From assembly GCA_964457455.1 (NCBI GenBank), contig CAYWJN010000088.1, positions 1-9,693 on the forward strand: a stretch of 9,693 nt of DNA. The letters are read 5' to 3'. The notes under the pieces are model-generated. The model searched no databases. It had not been told where the DNA came from and saw nothing but the letters and a program-made list of their open reading frames with translations. The position numbers and the translations under genes are program-made. Below, piece by piece: positions 6,679 to 9,693 of the stretch; within the stretch, counting starts at the first letter, position 1, and every line of letters begins with the position of its first letter. This stretch comes from JABMPU01 sp964457455. Its GTDB lineage: Bacteria; Cloacimonadota; Cloacimonadia; Cloacimonadales; TCS61.

Positions 6679-7785
6679 TTAATATACTGTGAGAAAATCT
6701 TTGAGGAAATGTACTCCGGATATTTCGAGTACAATTCCAACAGCGAGTAAAATTACAAACAGAGCCTTACCCAAATCCTGACCTTTCAGGCTGCCCAACT
6801 GATTTGGTTCTTTGGAAAGATAGGCAGATGCTGCAAAAAGTTCTTCACCTATCAGAGTGTAATCGCAGGCAACTACAAAGAAAGGAAGCTGGCTGGGCAT
6901 AGCAGTACCTGCTGTTTGAATTGCTCCGCTGGCAAATCCGGTTTCAGCCAGGATGAGAGACTCAGCATAAAAAGCGCCCAAAAGAAAATTAGCTGCCGGT
7001 TTTTCCCGCATGATAATTCCATCCACACCTGCTACATAACCAAACTGGTCATCTGTAAGATAGAATACAGAATCAGGTCTATAGGCATCAGGTCTACCTG
7101 CTTTTAGATATGCTTCTTTGACAACTTCTTTGGCAGTGGAAAGCACCATGGAACGGCAAACAGGTACAATTATTTCAGCACCGTATTCAGCAGCTTTATG
7201 AGCTACTTTTCCCAAGATGGTTAATCCGGCAATGGTCTGCATATCATCCAGGTCCAAGATTCCGGGAATGAATAAAATCGGTCGTCCCATTTCCGTTGCT
7301 CTTCCCACAGATTCATCAATAGATTCCAGACCGGCAATCTTGCGGATATACAATTCCTTCCCGCTTTTGGCAGAATAGATGAAATAAAGAATAGCAGCAG
7401 TAATAATTAGAGCCAATATTAAAAGAGAAATCTTTTCTGAGTTGAACCATTGTGCTTTGGCAAAAACTACAGACTCAACCTTCTCAATAAGCTGATCATT
7501 TTCATCCCAGGCAGAAAAGCTGTAACCGTATTCGATTTCGGGATTTACATCCTCACCATCTGTATACTCGCCTTCAGCTTTATCAATTTTTGTTACTAAC
7601 TTTGCTTCTCCTCCATCATCTTTTCGCTCGATAATCATCTTTTGTGAGCTAATGTTCGAAGCATCCCATCTTAACTGAATTGCACAGCCATCATCATTGG
7701 GATTATCAACAGCTTCAAAGAAGATATCCTGAGAAAAAAGTAGAGATGCGGAGAATAGAAAAAACATTAGAATTGCTTTTTTCAT
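6679..7785 (-). CDS. DUF6754-like membrane protein with signal peptide and Fn3-like domain, first gene of operon
   Basis: This 368-residue protein starts with a clear signal peptide (1-19, ending near FSQ). Residues 20-108 are a beta-rich domain resembling fibronectin type III, with G-C-A-I-Q-L-R-W (33-40) and Y-G-Y-S-F-S-A-W-D (86-94). A transmembrane helix at about 118-138 is followed by a basic segment, so the next domain (140-335) is predicted to be cytoplasmic, and a last helix spans about 341-357. The central domain has R-P-I-L-F-I-P-G-I-L-D-L-D-D (168-181), G-K-V-A-H-K-A-A-E-Y-G-A-E-I-I-V (192-207) and G-T-A-M-P-S-Q-L-P-F-F-V-V-A-C-D-Y (293-309). It resembles what I remember as DUF6754; a profile search would settle this. 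GGAG lies 5-6 bases before the ATG. It heads an operon of four membrane-protein genes. Function unknown. Confidence 0.82.
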   Translation of the reverse strand: MKKAILMFFLFSASLLFSQDIFFEAVDNPNDDGCAIQLRWDASNISSQKMIIERKDDGGEAKLVTKIDKAEGEYTDGEDVNPEIEYGYSFSAWDENDQLIEKVESVVFAKAQWFNSEKISLLILALIITAAILYFIYSAKSGKELYIRKIAGLESIDESVGRATEMGRPILFIPGILDLDDMQTIAGLTILGKVAHKAAEYGAEIIVPVCRSMVLSTAKEVVKEAYLKAGRPDAYRPDSVFYLTDDQFGYVAGVDGIIMREKPAANFLLGAFYAESLILAETGFASGAIQTAGTAMPSQLPFFVVACDYTLIGEELFAASAYLSKEPNQLGSLKGQDLGKALFVILLAVGIVLEISGVHFLKDFLTVY

Positions 7786-7821
7786 CTTAACTCCATTCTT
7801 TTTAATATATTAAGTACATTT

Positions 7822-7852
7822 TTTAAAGATGATAATTCATCTCGTTTGTCAA
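7822..7852 (-). promoter_or_regulatory. Possible promoter of the four-gene membrane operon
   Basis: On the minus strand TTGACA (7852-7847), preceded by an A/T run, is followed after 19 bases by TTTAAA (7827-7822). The start codon lies 37 bases further on. The -35 match is perfect but the spacer is long and the -10 box weak. It is the only candidate I see directly upstream of this operon. Confidence 0.25.
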
Positions 7853-7961
7853 TAAAAATAAATTCCTTGATTTCTGTCACTTTGAGGACACTGTTTAGCA
7901 GCGAAGAAAACGACGGGACACGAAGAGAAAAATATTCAAACCATAACTGAGTTAGCTCACC

Positions 7962-8085
7962 TTGAAAAGGTTTATAAGACTCTTCTTCTTGCTAAACCTT
8001 TTCAACGGTTGAAACTTTGGAAGCCACATAACCATTGAAAAGATCTAATTGAAAGAATTCCTCTGTGCGTAAACCGTTTTCAAGG
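7962..8085. repeat. Intergenic inverted repeat with a third, outer arm
   Basis: TTGAAAAGGTTTA (7962-7974) and TAAACCTTTTCAA (7993-8005) are perfect 13-base inverted copies with an 18-base loop. Just after the second arm CAACGGTTG (8003-8011) is itself palindromic. A third arm, aaaccgttttcaagg at 8071-8085, matches the first arm as an inverted copy with one inserted base. No T run follows in the minus direction, so this is not a classical terminator. It is likely a REP- or MITE-like intergenic element. Confidence 0.65.
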
Positions 8086-8835
8086 TCATCGTGTACAGCT
8101 CGCTAAGGTACTCCATTTTAGTAATGTAATTATGAAACCTATTAAGATTAATACTTGAATCACATAATCAAACCATCCCAATTTTGCTTCATATAAGAAA
8201 GTTCGCTCATTATATAATCTAAAAGCTCTTAATTCCAGGGATATTGCACGATATCTCACTTGAGCTATTGCTCTGGCAAGAATTGGAAAAAGCAAAGTTA
8301 AATATGCTCTGAAACGTTTTATGATGGGAAGTTTCTTCAAGTCTATTCCTCTTAAAAGCAGGGCTTCATTGCTTCTTTGAAATTGCTGGGCGAAAATCGG
8401 AATGAAGTGAATGACCGAAGCAACAAGAAAAGAAATTTCATAAGGAATTTTCCATTTATGAAAAGCCAGCAGATAATCATAATACGGGATATCGAACAAA
8501 AGTCCGGCAATGATGATAATCAGGAAAAATCTTAAGGAGGAAACTAGACCATAATTTAATCCAACCGAAGTGATTTGAATAATTCCCCATTGATAGTATA
8601 TTTCTCCTGCTCTGCGGAATAATATCTGGAATATCATCAAAGTTAAAATAATTTTCGCAATATTTTTTAATCGATGTAAAACACGGAGTAATTTATGTTT
8701 TGAAGGTTGTACAATTAAAAGCAGAAAAATAGAAATTATGAGCAAACCAGTTTGAACAACAATATTCTGATAGATTACGGATAATGAGGTGATCATTATC
8801 ACAATTATCAAAATCGTTCTTAAATTCAGTTTCAT
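8086..8835 (-). CDS. ECF transporter T component (EcfT/CbiQ family)
   Basis: This 249-residue membrane protein has the layout of EcfT/CbiQ: hydrophobic helices at about 8-44 (two), 60-75, 98-114 and 133-150, a cytoplasmic coupling region at about 150-215, and a last helix at about 224-240. The coupling region carries the two signature motifs that dock into the ATPase: A-L-L-L-R-G-I at 158-164, and S-L-E-L-R-A-F at 199-205, where the usual Gly after Arg is Ala. The protein passes energy from the ATPase to a substrate-binding S component, which is not in the window. Its ATG overlaps the end of the ATPase gene by 4 bases (ATGA), so the two are translationally coupled. The last residues (about SCTR) and the stop lie against the intergenic repeat, so the C-terminus may be altered. 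Substrate unknown. Confidence 0.88.
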   Translation of the reverse strand: MKLNLRTILIIVIMITSLSVIYQNIVVQTGLLIISIFLLLIVQPSKHKLLRVLHRLKNIAKIILTLMIFQILFRRAGEIYYQWGIIQITSVGLNYGLVSSLRFFLIIIIAGLLFDIPYYDYLLAFHKWKIPYEISFLVASVIHFIPIFAQQFQRSNEALLLRGIDLKKLPIIKRFRAYLTLLFPILARAIAQVRYRAISLELRAFRLYNERTFLYEAKLGWFDYVIQVLILIGFIITLLKWSTLASCTR

Positions 8836-9494
8836 TTTAACTCGATGATTTTTCTATCTTCTATTTTCAACCAATTATCCACAGTCTGCTCAAATTTTTC
8901 AAATCGATGAGAAATGATCAAAGCACCTTTTCCTGCGGTTTTTCGTTTCTGCAGAATATTTATCAAAATATCGATCAAAGCATTTTCCAATCCGGTTACA
9001 GGTTCATCTAATATCCAGTACTTATCCATGTTCAGAAGCAATCCTGCCAGACCGACTCTCTTGATTTGACCTCCGCTCATTTCCCAGAAAGGTTGGTCTT
9101 TAAATTGCTCAAGATGATATTGTTTCAAAGCTTCGAATTGCTCTTTTTCAAACTCAGGAGAAATTTTATTTTGAAATTTATGTTTCCAGATCGCAATATC
9201 TTCAGAGGGAGTTGCAGCAATAATATTGGCAAAAGATTCTTGTTTGAGATACACCATTTTATCAGAAATTTCAGCAAATGATGATTTGGAAAGTTCTCTA
9301 TTTTCCAAAAATATTTTACCTTTATATTTATTTTCCAATCCGCTTAAAAGTCGGCAAAAAGTGGTTTTTCCTGAACCGTTAATTCCATCTAATAAAGTGA
9401 TTTTATTTATATCAAGCTGCAAATTGATATTTTCGAAGATCAGACACTTTTCATCATAGGAAAAAGATAAATTTTCAATTTTATAAATACTCAT
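8832..9494 (-). CDS. ECF transporter ATPase (EcfA/CbiO-like ABC protein)
   Basis: This 220-residue ABC ATPase has every core motif: Walker A G-I-N-G-S-G-K-T (37-44), Q-loop Q85, signature M-S-G-G-Q (139-143), Walker B Y-W-I-L-D-E (159-164) with the catalytic E164, and switch H196. Its pairing with an EcfT-type gene, and A-T-P-S-E-D-I-A-I after the Q-loop (the place of T-V-E-E-D-V-A-F in EcfA), point to the energy-coupling-factor class. Such modules import vitamins or metal ions. The frame stays open to an ATG at 9524, but the ten extra codons read through simple repeat-like sequence. The ATG at 9494, directly before Y-K-I-E-N-L-S-F-S-Y, is the family-typical start, despite a weak ribosome site. 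Only one ATPase gene is present, so a homodimer is likely unless a partner lies elsewhere. Confidence 0.9.
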   Translation of the reverse strand: MSIYKIENLSFSYDEKCLIFENINLQLDINKITLLDGINGSGKTTFCRLLSGLENKYKGKIFLENRELSKSSFAEISDKMVYLKQESFANIIAATPSEDIAIWKHKFQNKISPEFEKEQFEALKQYHLEQFKDQPFWEMSGGQIKRVGLAGLLLNMDKYWILDEPVTGLENALIDILINILQKRKTAGKGALIISHRFEKFEQTVDNWLKIEDRKIIELK

Positions 9495-9503
9495 TTTCTT
9501 AAT

Positions 9504-9526
9504 CGCAAAGACACTAAAACACAAAG
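9504..9526. repeat. cgcaaagacac-type simple repeat
   Basis: The bases cgcaaagacac...acacaaag just upstream of the ATPase start resemble the purine/CA-rich gcaaagacacaaag intergenic elements seen in many environmental genomes. They lie between the likely -10 box and the start codon. Only one degenerate unit is present, so this is a weak call based on recall of such elements. Confidence 0.35.
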
Positions 9527-9555
9527 ATTTTACTTTTGTTTTTTTTCAATTTCAA
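9527..9555 (-). promoter_or_regulatory. Probable promoter of the ECF module
   Basis: On the minus strand TTGAAA (9555-9550) and TAAAAT (9532-9527) are separated by exactly 17 bases, a good sigma-70-type arrangement. The -10 box ends 32 bases before the ATPase ATG at 9494, leaving a leader of about 25 bases. The promoter sits directly downstream of the palindromic repeat. Confidence 0.42.
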
Positions 9556-9561
9556 AACCCA

Positions 9562-9661
9562 ATCAGACCTGACTCGTAAGCTTGCGGCGAGTCGGGAATG
9601 ATGACATACAGAATGTTCTCAACTCGCAATACGTCACAACTCGCCAGGCTGTTACGGAATC
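9562..9661. repeat. Dispersed palindromic intergenic repeat, copy 2
   Basis: The first 15 bases are identical to 2778-2792. Bases 9568-9576 (cctgactcg) pair with 9588-9596 (cgagtcggg), 9 pairs with one G-T, around an 11-base loop containing AAGCTT. Further right CAACTCGC occurs twice (9620-9627 and 9637-9644). The element is GC-richer than its surroundings and has several GANTC words (9571, 9589, 9657). No coding frame or transposase is associated. The last 30 bases of the window (9662-9693) are AT-rich and show nothing. Confidence 0.65.
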
Positions 9662-9693
9662 AGAATATCGAATGATGTTATATAATCTGTATA

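Larger units (their letters stand above)
7786..8085. other. Non-coding region between ECF module and membrane operon
   Basis: I find no gene in these 300 bases. The operon-proximal 100 bases are AT-rich and contain a possible promoter. The middle (7875-7930) is a purine-rich, GC-richer patch with two GGACAC words that looks like repeat debris. The part next to the EcfT gene (7960-8085) is built of related arms of an inverted repeat (entered separately). Confidence 0.6.

Noticed and set aside
7962..8005. Intrinsic terminator after the EcfT gene
   Set aside because: The stem is long and perfect, but A/T-rich at its base, with an 18-base loop and no T run in the direction of transcription.
9495..9524. 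Upstream start of the ABC ATPase at 9524
   Set aside because: The ten extra codons come from simple repeat-like sequence with no ribosome site, while the ATG at 9494 gives the usual ABC N-terminus.

Overview
The window is AT-rich (roughly one third G+C by eye) and looks like part of a draft bacterial scaffold: a run of exactly 100 N at 4360-4459 is the usual mark of an unsized assembly gap. All eleven genes I can support lie on the minus strand, so the window reads from right to left. The mix (ECF transporter genes, MobB with an Fe-S-type extension, an AAA_14/DUF4143 ATPase, a minimal nucleotidyltransferase, a DUF6754-like membrane operon, dispersed intergenic palindromes) suggests an uncultured anaerobe, perhaps near the Cloacimonadota or another FCB-group candidate phylum. 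That placement is a low-confidence impression; no rRNA or marker gene is present.

Right to left. At 9495-9693 there is a non-coding stretch with a GC-richer palindromic repeat and a plausible promoter. It leads into a two-gene energy-coupling module: an ABC ATPase (8832-9494) overlapping by 4 bases an EcfT-type membrane protein (8086-8835). The substrate-binding S component is not in the window. A 300-base intergenic region (7786-8085) holds a 13-bp inverted repeat and a third related arm that runs into the end of the EcfT gene.

Next comes the most interesting part: a tight four-gene operon (7785 to 4491) whose products are all membrane proteins. They are a DUF6754-like protein with a signal peptide and an Fn3-like domain, a six-helix protein, a two-helix protein with a large alpha/beta domain, and a protein with six or seven helices. 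The genes are 9 bases apart or joined by two TAATG overlaps. The soluble domains of the first and third proteins look related to each other. No function is known to me; a multi-subunit membrane complex is the natural inference. After the assembly gap comes a MobB-like GTPase with a Cys cluster and a conserved C-terminal tail, missing its first few residues, then a compact protein-kinase-fold gene.

The left third holds a second repeat-bearing intergenic region (2641-2940), an AAA_14/DUF4143 ATPase, an orphan MNT-type nucleotidyltransferase linked to a membrane-anchored coiled-coil protein, and the 5' part of an exported agmatine deiminase/peptidylarginine deiminase-like protein cut by the window edge.
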